A DNA stretch of 64,000 nt from Arenibacter aquaticus (GCF_003957295.1 NZ_RQPJ01000003.1:565135-629134), one strand, 5' to 3'. Numbered from the stretch's first letter, positions 36,418-45,594 are shown. Numbers and translations: made by a program. Notes: a model not told the origin generated them from the letters alone.

Positions 36418-37956
36418 CTAATATCCAGTATTCTGTTGTAAATTAGGATTATTGATCAATTCAAAATCAGGAATCGGCCATGTATAATCCCTCGGAGCCG
36501 TGAATGTCCGATCCTCCAATGGCACTACACCTATTGCTGGTTTATTCATGGTCTCATCCAACAACTTCCACCTATGGTAGTCATAATAAAGAACCCCCTC
36601 TGCTGCCAATTCTATAATCCTTTCCCTACGTATTATATCCCTAAAGCTATCTTGGGTAAGACCTGCAAGGGCTATTGGGGGAACAACAATGTCCGACCCA
36701 TCTGCTGCGGCCCCTTTTCCACCTCGTGTCCTAAGTTCGTTCACCAGATCCAATAAATCCTGTGACGGACCATTAACTTCGTTCATAGCCTCCACATAAT
36801 TGAGATACACCTCTCCCAATCTAAAAACGATAAAGTCGTTATGACTTCTCTGTTCTGCGGTTTCAGCGGGGTCGATCCATTTTCTAAAATTCAACCAAGT
36901 CCCGTTGTTTTCAAAAAGTGCCCCCTCATATTCCACATTCTCCATCCAATTAAAAATGGTTTGGTTAAGACGGGGATCCCTATTTTCAAAAGGCGTCTCG
37001 GAATCGTATAATGGACTGGTAGCAATATCCTCTCCATTGATATCGGGATAGCGTTCCACTAGGGCCATTGTAGGAGTATAAATAGACCAAGAGGCATGGA
37101 AACTGATTGGTCCCAGCCATTGGCCAAGGGAATGATATTGACCTTCAAGATCCGCATTTATCCTCGCTAAAATTATCTCTGAATTCCCTTCTCCTTCCGG
37201 TCTAAACAAGTCGGTATAATTTTCATGTAAACCAAAACCTCCAGACATTATCTCATTTGCTAAATTGGCACTTTCTGTCAACATTGAGTCATCAGATGAC
37301 AACGTTCCCTCATAAAGTAAAATCCTTGATTTTAAAGCCATAACCCCCCATTTCGTAACCCTACCATACTCAGGTGTATAATTTGATGAGGACAACTCTA
37401 CTAAACTTTGGTCCAATTCGGACAAAACAAAATCCAATACTGTTGCCCTTGAACTGGGCTCTACCTGCCCTTCATTGATAGCAAGGAAGGTGTTTACCAA
37501 GGGGACATCCCCAAACTGGAACAATAATTTATAATGGGCCCATGCTCTAAAAAATCGTACCTGTCCCATATATTGAGCTAGGTCTGTGTCAGATAATCCA
37601 GCTTTCTCCACATTCTCCATAAACCAGTTGGCATCCCTAATAGTGGCATACTGTCCTGTCCATAAGCTATTCACTATACTAGAACCCGGATTAATGCCCC
37701 CAGTAGAAATTTCAACAGAGGGTCCGTTCTGACTGAACATAATTTCTGTCAAAGCGTCCCATTCAATCTGACCTACGTTTGATAAAGACCCATATAGGGC
37801 ATTAGCAGCCTGTCTAACATCTTCTTCACTAGTCCAGAATGCATCTTCAGAAAGTGCTGTTACAGGTAGTTTGGTAATCTCCTCTTCAGAACAGCTTTGT
37901 AAAACACCCCCTAAAGCAAAAATTAATATATATACTGTTTTAATATAAGTTTTCAT
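36418..37956 (-). CDS. susD: SusD/RagB-family glycan-binding lipoprotein
   Basis: A 512-residue lipoprotein with lipobox LQSC (Cys22). SusD features are the N-terminal EEEITKLPVTALSEDAFWTS region and the TPR-like helices with RFFRAWAHYKLLFQFGDVPLV. The RLGEVYLNYVEAMNE helix and the C-terminal RERIIELAAEGVLYYDYHRW and YTWPIPDFELINNPNLQQN are also present. It forms the lid of the SusC transporter and captures glycan at the cell surface. The gene starts 15 bases downstream of susC on the same strand, so the pair is co-transcribed. It is intact, in contrast to the dead SusC/SusD copy at 11.5-13 kb. Confidence 0.95.
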   Translation of the reverse strand: MKTYIKTVYILIFALGGVLQSCSEEEITKLPVTALSEDAFWTSEEDVRQAANALYGSLSNVGQIEWDALTEIMFSQNGPSVEISTGGINPGSSIVNSLWTGQYATIRDANWFMENVEKAGLSDTDLAQYMGQVRFFRAWAHYKLLFQFGDVPLVNTFLAINEGQVEPSSRATVLDFVLSELDQSLVELSSSNYTPEYGRVTKWGVMALKSRILLYEGTLSSDDSMLTESANLANEIMSGGFGLHENYTDLFRPEGEGNSEIILARINADLEGQYHSLGQWLGPISFHASWSIYTPTMALVERYPDINGEDIATSPLYDSETPFENRDPRLNQTIFNWMENVEYEGALFENNGTWLNFRKWIDPAETAEQRSHNDFIVFRLGEVYLNYVEAMNEVNGPSQDLLDLVNELRTRGGKGAAADGSDIVVPPIALAGLTQDSFRDIIRRERIIELAAEGVLYYDYHRWKLLDETMNKPAIGVVPLEDRTFTAPRDYTWPIPDFELINNPNLQQNTGY

Positions 37957-37971
37957 ATCGGTATGTTTTTA

Positions 37972-40900
37972 TTAGAAATTAATGTTAACCCCCAATGCAA
38001 AGGACTTTAATGGTGGTACCGTCAAACCGTTGGATTCAGGGTCGAATCCAGGTCTAAAATCAGAGACTGTCAACAAGTTTGTTCCAGTAAAATAAAGTCG
38101 TGCCTTTTGTACGTATCTATTCTCTTTAAGTGGAAGGGTATAACCTAACTGTATATTTTTCAATCTTAAGTAAGATGATTTAAAAGCCCAAAAACTAGAA
38201 TTGGTATAGAAATTTTGAAAATATGTTTGTTGTCCGAATAGCAATAATCTTGGGTAGGACCCGTCAATATTTGAAGCACTCCAAGCGTCATTGGCTTCCT
38301 CAGGAATCCATCCATAGTTGCCGAACAAATCATTTGACCTATAGTCTTTCGCCTTTCCTGTTCCCTGGAAGAACATTTGAAGATCAAAACTCTTCCATTC
38401 AGCGTTCAAATTAATGCCGTAAGTTATCTTAGGCAGTGTCTCGGCAATAGCCACGTTATCCTCAAAATTTAGAATTCCATCTCCATTTTGATCCACATAA
38501 CGAATATCTCCCATTGTTGTATTAGGTGCAATCCCTGAGGTAATTTCCGACTTATAGTCATCCACTTCGGCTTGGGTCGACAAAATACCGTCTGCCACAT
38601 ATCCATAAACTGTACCCAAGGCATCTCCAACCCTATAACTTGTGTCGAACTCCGAAAAGGCATCGGTCAGCTCCGTTATTTCATTCGTATTGTACGTTCC
38701 ATTAAGTGAAACACCATAGGATAGTCCGTTCGGTAGAGTGTTGTTATGACTTAAGATCAATTCCAACCCTTTGTTCTGAACGTTCCCGGCATTGATAGCT
38801 GGTCCGCTTCTACCCGTCCCAACTGTACCTGGCACGGGGCTAGGCAATAGAATGTCCTCCGTATCCTTTATATAGTAGTCCAAAGAACCGGACAACAATC
38901 CACTGTTCAAAGAAAAGTCGAGACCAACGTTGGCTGTACTGGTCGTCTCCCATCTCAAGTCTCTGAACGGAACTCCCCCTTCAGCAGCCGTCGGTTCAAC
39001 GATATCGCCCATTCCGAAATAATAGGTCCCAAAAGAAATATTGGAGAAATAACTACCAGAGACCCTATTATTACCTGTAGTTCCATAAGAGGCTCTCAAT
39101 TTAAGCTGGTCCAATGAATTGGAATCAAAAAAATCCTCTTTACTTATCATCCAACCAGCTGATGCCGAAGGAAAGAAACCGTATCTGTTTTCCGGGGCAA
39201 AAATTGATGACCCGTCATACCTTCCCGTTAGCTCAAGAAAATACTTTTCGTCAAAATTATAATTAATTCTTCCTACCCCAGACTGTAATGCACTCTCAGC
39301 TGTATTACTGCTTAATTGAGTAATATCATCATTGTCTCCAGAATTGGGAGCACTGAACTCGGTCAACAAATTATCGAATTGAAAGTTTCTTCTTCCAGCA
39401 CTGATAAAAGAATCCTTGTTGAACTGCACATCCCATCCAGCAAGAATACCAATGTTATGCTTATCAAATGCTTTATCATAGCTAATGAAAGTTTGGGCAT
39501 TGTATTGATTGTTATCCCTCCATGTTTGACCCAGACTATTTACATCCGAAAACCAAGTGGGTCCTCCTGTGGTAGACCTTTTATAAATACTGGAAACAGA
39601 CCTACTTGTACCCGATATCAACGAATAACGGCCAATAACCTTTAAACCATCAACAAGTTCCCATGTTAGATTGGTATTAGCGGTAAAGGTTTTGTTTTTA
39701 GTATTGGCCGTACCCGCCTCCAGTTCCCATAAAACATTCCAAAATCCTCTGCCATAAGCACCTGCCTCATTAAAAAATTGGAATTCACCATCAGCATTTC
39801 TTACTGGCAAAAAAGGAGCCGTACCATTCATATGCTGATAGATATTATCAATTCCTGCATTGACATTTGGTGCAGTATTGTTTGTGATATTGTAACTTAG
39901 GTTAACATCTAAATCGATATTTTCCCTCAGCTTTGTTTTTAGGTTAGTTCGTAAATTATATTGTTTACGGTCGATTCCAGTTTTTACAATTCCATCGGCA
40001 TTCCTGTATCCTAATGAAAAATAATAGGAAGACCTTTCATTCCCGCCCGAAGCACTTAAAAAATATCTATTGGCAACTTCTGTTTTCAAAAATTCATCCT
40101 TCCAATCAGTATCGGGATAAGCTGGGTCCGTACCTGACTCGAATTTGGCAAAATCCTCTGGTGAGAACAACTCCTGTCCTCCAGAGTTCAAAGAGGCCTC
40201 ATTCATGATAGTAGCGGACTCTATAGAATTGGCCGACTTTTGTTTCGTGGTCAAGTCACTAAAACTTACAAAGCTTTCAAAATTAAAACTTGCCTTTTTA
40301 TTCCTTCCCGTCTTCGTTTTTACTATAATCACCCCTGCTGCTGCTCTGGAACCATATATAGCTGAAGCTGCGCCATCTTTTAAAACAGATATAGCTTCAA
40401 TATCGTTGGGATCCACACTTAGTAAATCCTGTGGCACTCCATCAACTATATACAATGGAGAGTTATTACCTATAGTAGTTGCCCCTCTTACCAGTACCGA
40501 TAAACCTTGATTGTAGCCAGAATCACGTATATACAGGCCGGGAGTACGCCCTTGTAGCGCGGCTGCAATATTAGAACTGGTGACATTTCCCAACTCTTCA
40601 ACATCAACGGTTGATACAGCGGAGGTTACGCTGGTAATCTTTTGGGTGCCATACCCCACCAAAACCACTTCGTCCAAGGCATCAGAATCCTCCTTTAACA
40701 CGATATTCAGTACGTTACGATCATTAACAGCTATTTCTTTGGTTTCAAAGCCTAAATAAGACACTTCCAAAATGGCATTACCTGTCTCTAGTTGAATTGA
40801 GAAATTACCGTCAAAATCTGATTGGGTGCCATTGGTAGTTCCTAGCTCTAAAATATTTGCTCCCGGCAGAGGCTGATCATTCTCATCTGTAATAGTACCC

Positions 40901-41310
40901 GAAATAGTTAGTTGTACCAAACCCTCTAGATCATTGTTGCGAGGATTTTCACTTATCAGAATAGCATTGTTTTCGGTTATCTCTATATTAAGGTTCCCGT
41001 GGGACAAACTACGATGTAACAGGGTATTGGTCTTTATCCGTCCTTTTTGTACCTGTACTTTAGGAAAACTCTTGAATATACCTTCTTCATAAAAGAATTT
41101 ATACTCCGTCTGCTCCATAATTAAGTCAAAAACTTCGTCAACCGTTAATGCCTCATCTGCCTCTATTTTAATTTTAGAATGTTGAGAAACTAGACTAGCA
41201 GGAGTTAAAGCAAAAACAGTTGTACAAAATAAGAAAAGAAATATTCTCATAATAAACATTAACAGGCGTTTTCTATAAGGAAAACAACCTATGGTCCATT
41301 TAATTTCCAT
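37972..41310 (-). CDS. susC: SusC-family TonB-dependent receptor with N-terminal STN domain
   Basis: A 1112-residue outer-membrane glycan importer. After the signal region, residues about 45-115 form an STN (secretin/TonB N-terminal) domain (KIEADEALTVDEVFDLIMEQ and YKFFYEEG). A carboxypeptidase-D-like domain (ISGTITDENDQPLPGANIL), the plug (EVVLVGYGTQKITSVTSAV, VLVRGATTIGNNSPLYIVDG) and a 22-strand barrel ending in LGVNINF follow. STN domains are found in receptors that signal to a FecR anti-sigma factor. The fecR and ECF sigma genes lie immediately upstream, so the sensing chain SusC-FecR-sigma is complete here. Imported oligosaccharides would be cut by the GH enzymes encoded downstream. 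Confidence 0.95.
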   Translation of the reverse strand: MEIKWTIGCFPYRKRLLMFIMRIFLFLFCTTVFALTPASLVSQHSKIKIEADEALTVDEVFDLIMEQTEYKFFYEEGIFKSFPKVQVQKGRIKTNTLLHRSLSHGNLNIEITENNAILISENPRNNDLEGLVQLTISGTITDENDQPLPGANILELGTTNGTQSDFDGNFSIQLETGNAILEVSYLGFETKEIAVNDRNVLNIVLKEDSDALDEVVLVGYGTQKITSVTSAVSTVDVEELGNVTSSNIAAALQGRTPGLYIRDSGYNQGLSVLVRGATTIGNNSPLYIVDGVPQDLLSVDPNDIEAISVLKDGAASAIYGSRAAAGVIIVKTKTGRNKKASFNFESFVSFSDLTTKQKSANSIESATIMNEASLNSGGQELFSPEDFAKFESGTDPAYPDTDWKDEFLKTEVANRYFLSASGGNERSSYYFSLGYRNADGIVKTGIDRKQYNLRTNLKTKLRENIDLDVNLSYNITNNTAPNVNAGIDNIYQHMNGTAPFLPVRNADGEFQFFNEAGAYGRGFWNVLWELEAGTANTKNKTFTANTNLTWELVDGLKVIGRYSLISGTSRSVSSIYKRSTTGGPTWFSDVNSLGQTWRDNNQYNAQTFISYDKAFDKHNIGILAGWDVQFNKDSFISAGRRNFQFDNLLTEFSAPNSGDNDDITQLSSNTAESALQSGVGRINYNFDEKYFLELTGRYDGSSIFAPENRYGFFPSASAGWMISKEDFFDSNSLDQLKLRASYGTTGNNRVSGSYFSNISFGTYYFGMGDIVEPTAAEGGVPFRDLRWETTSTANVGLDFSLNSGLLSGSLDYYIKDTEDILLPSPVPGTVGTGRSGPAINAGNVQNKGLELILSHNNTLPNGLSYGVSLNGTYNTNEITELTDAFSEFDTSYRVGDALGTVYGYVADGILSTQAEVDDYKSEITSGIAPNTTMGDIRYVDQNGDGILNFEDNVAIAETLPKITYGINLNAEWKSFDLQMFFQGTGKAKDYRSNDLFGNYGWIPEEANDAWSASNIDGSYPRLLLFGQQTYFQNFYTNSSFWAFKSSYLRLKNIQLGYTLPLKENRYVQKARLYFTGTNLLTVSDFRPGFDPESNGLTVPPLKSFALGVNINF

Positions 41311-41519
41311 AAATTTGTGTGTTATTGGTTGATTAAAATTTAATTAATTGATAATGCACTCTAGGGGATAGGGTCTTTAACTTTAGCGGGTAAAACCTTA
41401 TCTCCCTTTTTTTTAAAATCGATTTTTTTTACTTCATTGGCCTATATTTTTGGTTTTAAAAAATTATTCATAATCGGTGATTTAATTATTGAGGTTCTCG
41501 CTGATGAACCCCATTACAA

Positions 41520-42695
41520 TTACTTAATAATGATTTTCTTATCCCGTATCTCATAATGGTTAATAGAACTAGATTTCATGATCGATAAAATTTCTTCAAT
41601 GGGTTGATCTTTATCCAAAGTCCCTTTAAACTTTATCAATTCCAAGTCTTTGTTTTCAAAAACAAAATCAACATCATACCATCTGGACAATACTCTCATA
41701 ATATCCTTTAAAGGCTTTCCCTTAAAATGAAAAATACCTTTAATCCATGAGATTTCGTTTTCCACATCCACTAGCCGCACTGATAATTCGTTATTGACTA
41801 CATTGACCCTAGATTGTTCATTAGGAACCAAAGTTTTTTCAACCATATTAGTGTTCACTTTCACCTTCCCCTCCACAAGGGTCGTATAAACAGCCGAATC
41901 ATCCTTATAGGCCTTAATATTGAACTGCGTCCCTAAAACTTCTATTACTTGTGAATTATTAATTACTTCAAATTTTGCTCCTCGATGTGCTGTGCTCGGC
42001 GAAACATTAAAAAAGGCCTCTCCATAATCGAGTTCCACTTTTCTGGTTTGGCCATCCCTAAAGGCAACCGGATACCTCAATTGGGATTCGGAATTTAACC
42101 ACACCTCGGTTCCATCCGATAGTTTTAAAAAAAATTGTCCACCTCTGGGTATATTCAGTATATTGTATATAATTTTACTAGAACTATGTTTTGGCGTTTC
42201 ATACACAATTTGTTCACCATTGCTACTTATTCCTTGTGTTTTAAAGGATGTGCCTTTTTCCAATGCTACAACAGAACCATCCTCACGTATCAACGTCGCT
42301 TTGTCCGTACCTGGTTTTATAGTGCTGTTTACCTGTACAGGGTTAGATTTTAATTGGGTAGAGAATAATATATCTTTATAAATAAAAGTAGCGGTCAAAA
42401 TTGCCGCAAAAATTGCTGCAGTAGAATATCTTACTATGCTTACTATCCTAGACTTACTTCTAAAAATACTTTTTTCTCTGTTTAAGCGTCTTACAATATT
42501 TGCTTTCGCCCTTTTTTTATCATAATCACCCATTGTCTTATTTATCATGGTATTGGTCTTGATGTAATCATGAAACAAGGCTTCATTTTTGGGGTCACTG
42601 ATCCAAATCTCAAGATGTTTGAGTTCGTCAATATCAGCCTCCTTTAACAGAAACTTAATTAATAGATTTTCGATTTTTTTCTTCTCGTTTTTCAT
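41520..42695 (-). CDS. FecR-type anti-sigma factor
   Basis: A 391-residue single-pass inner-membrane protein. The cytoplasmic N-terminus (about 1-80) holds the sigma-binding helices, a membrane helix lies at about 84-106 (IVRYSTAAIFAAILTATFIY), and the periplasmic part contains the FecR domain (IPRGGQFFLKLSDGTEVWLN, then SRVNVVNNELSVRLVDVE). A C-terminal DUF4974-like domain follows, with FHFKGKPLKDIMRVLSRWYD. It holds the ECF sigma factor inactive until the STN domain of SusC reports ligand. It is transcribed divergently from the sigma gene. Two 31-base repeats lie in the gap between them. Confidence 0.93.
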   Translation of the reverse strand: MKNEKKKIENLLIKFLLKEADIDELKHLEIWISDPKNEALFHDYIKTNTMINKTMGDYDKKRAKANIVRRLNREKSIFRSKSRIVSIVRYSTAAIFAAILTATFIYKDILFSTQLKSNPVQVNSTIKPGTDKATLIREDGSVVALEKGTSFKTQGISSNGEQIVYETPKHSSSKIIYNILNIPRGGQFFLKLSDGTEVWLNSESQLRYPVAFRDGQTRKVELDYGEAFFNVSPSTAHRGAKFEVINNSQVIEVLGTQFNIKAYKDDSAVYTTLVEGKVKVNTNMVEKTLVPNEQSRVNVVNNELSVRLVDVENEISWIKGIFHFKGKPLKDIMRVLSRWYDVDFVFENKDLELIKFKGTLDKDQPIEEILSIMKSSSINHYEIRDKKIIIK

Positions 42696-42710
42696 AGCAT
42701 CGTTACTCTT

Positions 42711-42741
42711 ATAACGAAGTTAAAATTGTTATACCCCCATT
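42711..42741 (-). promoter_or_regulatory. 31-base direct repeat, copy 1, upstream of fecR
   Basis: Reads ATAACGAAGTTAAAATTG.. on the + strand and matches copy 2 (42807-42837) at 27 of 31 positions. On the - strand it reads GGGGGTAT-N14-CGTTAT and ends 16 bases before the fecR start codon. The spacing and the CGTTAT element resemble an ECF-type promoter. Either a promoter or an operator would be consistent. Confidence 0.5.
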
Positions 42742-42806
42742 GATTAAATAAATAATATAAATTTATCTCATTGCCGAACCTATCCTTTCACTACATATTT
42801 AACAAT

Positions 42807-42837
42807 ATAACGAAGCTAAAATTGACATACCACCATT
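42807..42837 (-). promoter_or_regulatory. 31-base direct repeat, copy 2, in the fecR/sigma gap
   Basis: ATAACGAAGCTAAAATTG.. followed by ACATACCACCATT, the second copy of the repeat at 42711-42741 in the same orientation and 96 bases away. It lies just upstream of the sigma-gene promoter region, so binding here could link expression of both divergent genes. Confidence 0.45.
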
Positions 42838-42854
42838 AAATTGATAAAAAAAAT

Positions 42855-42862
42855 TACATTTG
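42855..42862 (+). promoter_or_regulatory. Possible -7 box of the ECF sigma gene
   Basis: TACATTTG matches the Bacteroidota TAnnTTTG element and lies 25 bases before the sigma start codon. No good TTTG box is present at the usual distance upstream, so the assignment is tentative. Confidence 0.35.
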
Positions 42863-42887
42863 TTCAAACTTGAAATAATTACTGGCC

Positions 42888-43487
42888 ATGAGTGCTAATT
42901 ATACCAATCAAAAAAAACTTCTCAAACACCTCAAAAAAGGGAAAACACCGGCGTATACCTATTTAGTGGACCTGTACTACGAACAGTTGTGTAATTATGC
43001 CCAAAATTTAGCCCGAGATGACTATCAATCTGAAGACATAGTGCAAAATGTGATTGTTAGAATATGGCAACAACGAGATAAATTAAATTCCAATATCAAT
43101 ATAAAAAACTATCTATACAGATCTGTTTATAATGAATTTATAGATCAATATCGAAGATCCAATGCCATTACTGCCTTGGAAAAAAAATATATTGAAGGAT
43201 TGGATATCGTCCTAGAAGATGAAGATTTTAATAATTCCGAAAGGATTATGGCTATGGTGATGAAAACAGTTGAAAACCTACCCCCAAAATGTAGAGAAAC
43301 CTTCTTATTAAGTAAAAAAGAAGGACTTACTTATATTGAAATTGCGGAATATCAAAATGTTTCTGTAAATACCGTGGAAAAACAAATCGGAAAAGCTATC
43401 CGCATAGTACGGGAAACATTAAAAGACAAAATTAAAACTGTATTATTTTTATTGTTGGGGCTAAATTCCAAAAATGTAGAACACTAA
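42888..43487 (+). CDS. ECF-family RNA polymerase sigma factor (FecI-like)
   Basis: A 199-residue sigma-70 family protein with only regions 2 and 4. Region 2 spans about residues 25-95 (YDYQSEDIVQNV-like DDYQSEDIVQNVIVRIWQQ, KNYLYRSVYNEFIDQYRR). Region 4 is about 125-185 (LPPKCRETFLLSKKEGLTYI, EIAEYQNVSVNTVEKQIGKA). It is divergent from the FecR gene and completes the SusC(STN)-FecR-sigma trans-envelope signalling system typical of Bacteroidota polysaccharide and mucin-glycan loci. The expected target is the susC promoter and possibly the repeats upstream of fecR. The C-terminus is slightly hydrophobic (VLFLLLGLNSK) but not a membrane anchor of usual length. Confidence 0.93.
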   Translation: MSANYTNQKKLLKHLKKGKTPAYTYLVDLYYEQLCNYAQNLARDDYQSEDIVQNVIVRIWQQRDKLNSNINIKNYLYRSVYNEFIDQYRRSNAITALEKKYIEGLDIVLEDEDFNNSERIMAMVMKTVENLPPKCRETFLLSKKEGLTYIEIAEYQNVSVNTVEKQIGKAIRIVRETLKDKIKTVLFLLLGLNSKNVEH

Positions 43488-43521
43488 TTTGTTAACAATA
43501 TTATGTTGGGAGTATTTCAAT

Positions 43522-43551
43522 AAGTGTGTAAAGTAAAAAAGTATCGAGGGT
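43522..43551. repeat. Left direct repeat flanking the integrase segment
   Basis: AAGTGTGTAAAGTAAAAAAG.. then CGAGGGT. A near-identical copy (one mismatch over the first 20 bases, then the same CGAGGGT after a 3-base length difference) lies at 45568-45594, beyond the integrase gene. The pair bounds about 2.05 kb holding the amidase remnant, the tRNA fragment and the integrase. Confidence 0.6.
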
Positions 43552-43638
43552 CGGTCCCACAACTACGAAACAGAACAGTTTAAAAATTATAATTTACCAG
43601 TAAAATTGAGATAAATCTAATCAAAAATCAACATATGA

Positions 43639-43812
43639 TCACTCCATTAATACTTGTAACACCTCCATCGCCAACCCCGTAACACTCTCCTCCCTTCTAC
43701 TATGCTCTGCCTCTTCCCTGTTAGACAAAAAGCCGCGTTCCAACAACACGGCCGAGCAAATATTTTGTGTTTCCCTGAGCACTAGGAAAATTGCGAATTC
43801 CCCTTCCCTTGA
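43639..43812 (-). pseudogene. C-terminal remnant of an N-acetylmuramoyl-L-alanine amidase
   Basis: The - strand reads ...FLVLRETQNICSAVLLERGF, then LSNREEAEHSRREESVTGLA and MEVLQVLME with a stop at 43639. AVLLERGFLSNREEA corresponds to the end of the amidase_3 domain (usual form VLVExGFLSNPEEA). An in-frame stop lies just upstream and the zinc-site part is missing. It is probably debris from a mobile element or phage, given the neighbouring tRNA fragment and integrase. Confidence 0.6.
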
Positions 43813-44064
43813 CTAAAATTTGAACAGCACACAGGACACAATAAGCGTAAAAAGTAATGACCCCCTGCTTTTTTATTTACATCAAAGAAATTGAACCAAA
43901 CACCATGAATATTAAAACACTGATTTACAAGATTTTATATACACATAAGAGGTTTACTTACCCCTTAGGATGAATAATAAGTTAAAAAAAGTGTGCCTAA
44001 ACTGAGCTTTTAGGCTTAAAAAGAAAGGGCCTCCAATCTCTTGCAAGCCCCGTGTTTGTTAGTG

Positions 44065-44108
44065 TGGGCCCTACTGGATTCGAACCAGTGACCCCCTGCG
44101 TGACAAGA
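44065..44108 (-). tRNA. 3' half of a tRNA-Asp(GTC): probable attachment-site scar
   Basis: On the - strand: TTGTCAC anticodon loop (anticodon GTC), the 3' anticodon stem, a variable loop ending GGTC, the T arm ACTGG-TTCGAAT-CCAGT, and the acceptor strand AGGGCCC plus A. Everything 5' of the anticodon loop is absent. Tyrosine integrases commonly cross over in tRNA anticodon or T loops and leave such a duplicated 3' end. The integrase gene starts 173 bases away. Not a functional tRNA. Confidence 0.75.
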
Positions 44109-44190
44109 CGTTCAATTCGAAATTTTTACCAGTGCAAAATACAGTATAAAATATTGATTATCAAATATTTATATGCATTATAACAAAATT

Positions 44191-44213
44191 CCATATCATT
44201 TGATATCATATGG
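44191..44213. repeat. AT-rich dyad upstream of the integrase, shared with 8760-8779
   Basis: CCATATCATTTGATATCATA then TGG, an imperfect palindrome. Its reverse complement contains 20 bases identical to 8760-8779. Two GTGAGC hexamers (44226-44231 and 44237-44242) follow and could be integrase arm sites or part of its promoter. Confidence 0.5.
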
Positions 44214-44280
44214 TTTCAAAAAAAAGTGAGCACAAAGTGAGCCTTATTTTTTCCTAAATTTAAGTAAAATTAAAGCAAAA

Positions 44281-45536
44281 ATGGCTAAGGTCAGGTTGAT
44301 ATTGGACACCAGAAAATCGGCAAAAAGTTCGACCAATGGATTGTACCCAGTGGCCATCCGTCTATTTCACAAAAAAGCCAGAATCATTCGCCTTCCCTAT
44401 CACTGTTCAAAATTAGGATGGGACGACCGGTATATGCGTATGAAAAAGTCCGCTTTCAAAAATAGGCACATGGATTGTGACAAGGTCAACGAAAAAATGT
44501 ATGACCAACTGCATACGGCCCACAAGCTTATCACCGACATAGGAAATAGCATCAACTCCATTGATGTCGATACACTAGTCCAGTACATACATCAAGCTTG
44601 GGACAAAAAAGTGGATACCAAAATACGGAACGATGTAGATAACGGCATCACTTTGGGTGAGTGGGGAAAAGTGATCATCGACAGAAAACTTATGTCCAAC
44701 AAACCCAGTACCGCATGCTGGTATGCTGGGGCCATTAGGACAATCACCAAATTCAACAAGGGAAAAGACCTACGATTAAACCAGATAACCGTGACCTTTT
44801 TGACCAATTTCCAGATTTATCAGGAGGCGAAGGGCAACTCAAAAAACGGGGTAAGTTGCTATTTGAGAGCCATAAGGGCAGTATATAACAGCGCTATTAG
44901 AGAAGACCAATTTTACACGAAAAAAAACCCTTTTGACCATTTTAAAATACCTACCTCCAGACGAACCAAAAAAAAGGCCGTCGAAAAAGTCGATTTTATA
45001 AAAATCAGGGATGTACATTATGCCAAGGGCAGTCCCATATGGCATGCCAAAAATTATGCCCTGGTCATGTTCAACTGCAGGGGATGAATTTTGTTGATCT
45101 GGTAAAACTAAAGTTAAGTGACATATACCAAGACCGTATATTCTATGGTCGCAGTAAGACCGGTGACCAGTTATCCGTGCGGATAACCGAAGAGCTTTCG
45201 GAAATATTGGGCCATTATACCACGGGCAAAACAAAGGACGACTATTTGTTCCCTGCAAATTATGATGGAAGCACAAAGCATTATGAAAAATACAGGAGCC
45301 TTAGACGAAGGATGAACGGACATCTCAAGACCATTGCCAAAGATGCCGGTATAGAAGAGCACTTTACAACCTATACCATACGCCATTCCTGGGCCACCAT
45401 TGCCAAATATATAGGAATACCTACGGAGGTCATCAGCGAAGGACTTGGCCACAATTCCCTTAAAACGACCCAGATCTATTTACGGAGTTTCACCAACGAC
45501 GTTTTGGATGAGGCCAATGAGATGGTGGTTTGTTGA
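44281..45536 (+). pseudogene. Tyrosine recombinase (phage-type integrase) with a single-base frameshift
   Basis: Two consecutive frames make up one integrase of about 418 residues. The first (44281-45087) carries the Arm-DNA-binding domain (VRLILDTRKSAKSSTNGLYP, then VAIRLFHKKARIIRLPY) and the SAM-like core-binding domain, ending NYALVMFNCRG. The second continues GMNFVDLVKLKLSD and holds the catalytic Lys in YGRSKTGDQ, Arg-His in YTIRHSWAT, the His in GLGHNSLKTTQ and the nucleophile Tyr in IYLRSF. The family pattern CRGMNFxDL shows that one base, probably a G in the run at 45079-45082, has been lost. The canonical first His of the HxxR box is Tyr. The gene is inactive as read unless the shift is programmed or a sequencing error. 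Confidence 0.85.
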
Positions 45537-45567
45537 ATTAACTAATTTAAAAGGACACTATCCCATA

Positions 45568-45594
45568 AAGTGTGTAAATTAAAAAACCGAGGGT
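45568..45594. repeat. Right direct repeat flanking the integrase segment
   Basis: AAGTGTGTAAATTAAAAAAC then CGAGGGT, the partner of 43522-43551, 32 bases after the integrase stop. The remaining sequence up to 45781 holds no recognisable gene. Confidence 0.6.

Noticed and set aside
43891-44064. Possible small gene between the amidase remnant and the tRNA fragment
   Set aside because: No frame with a plausible start, ribosome site or similarity; treated as scar sequence.
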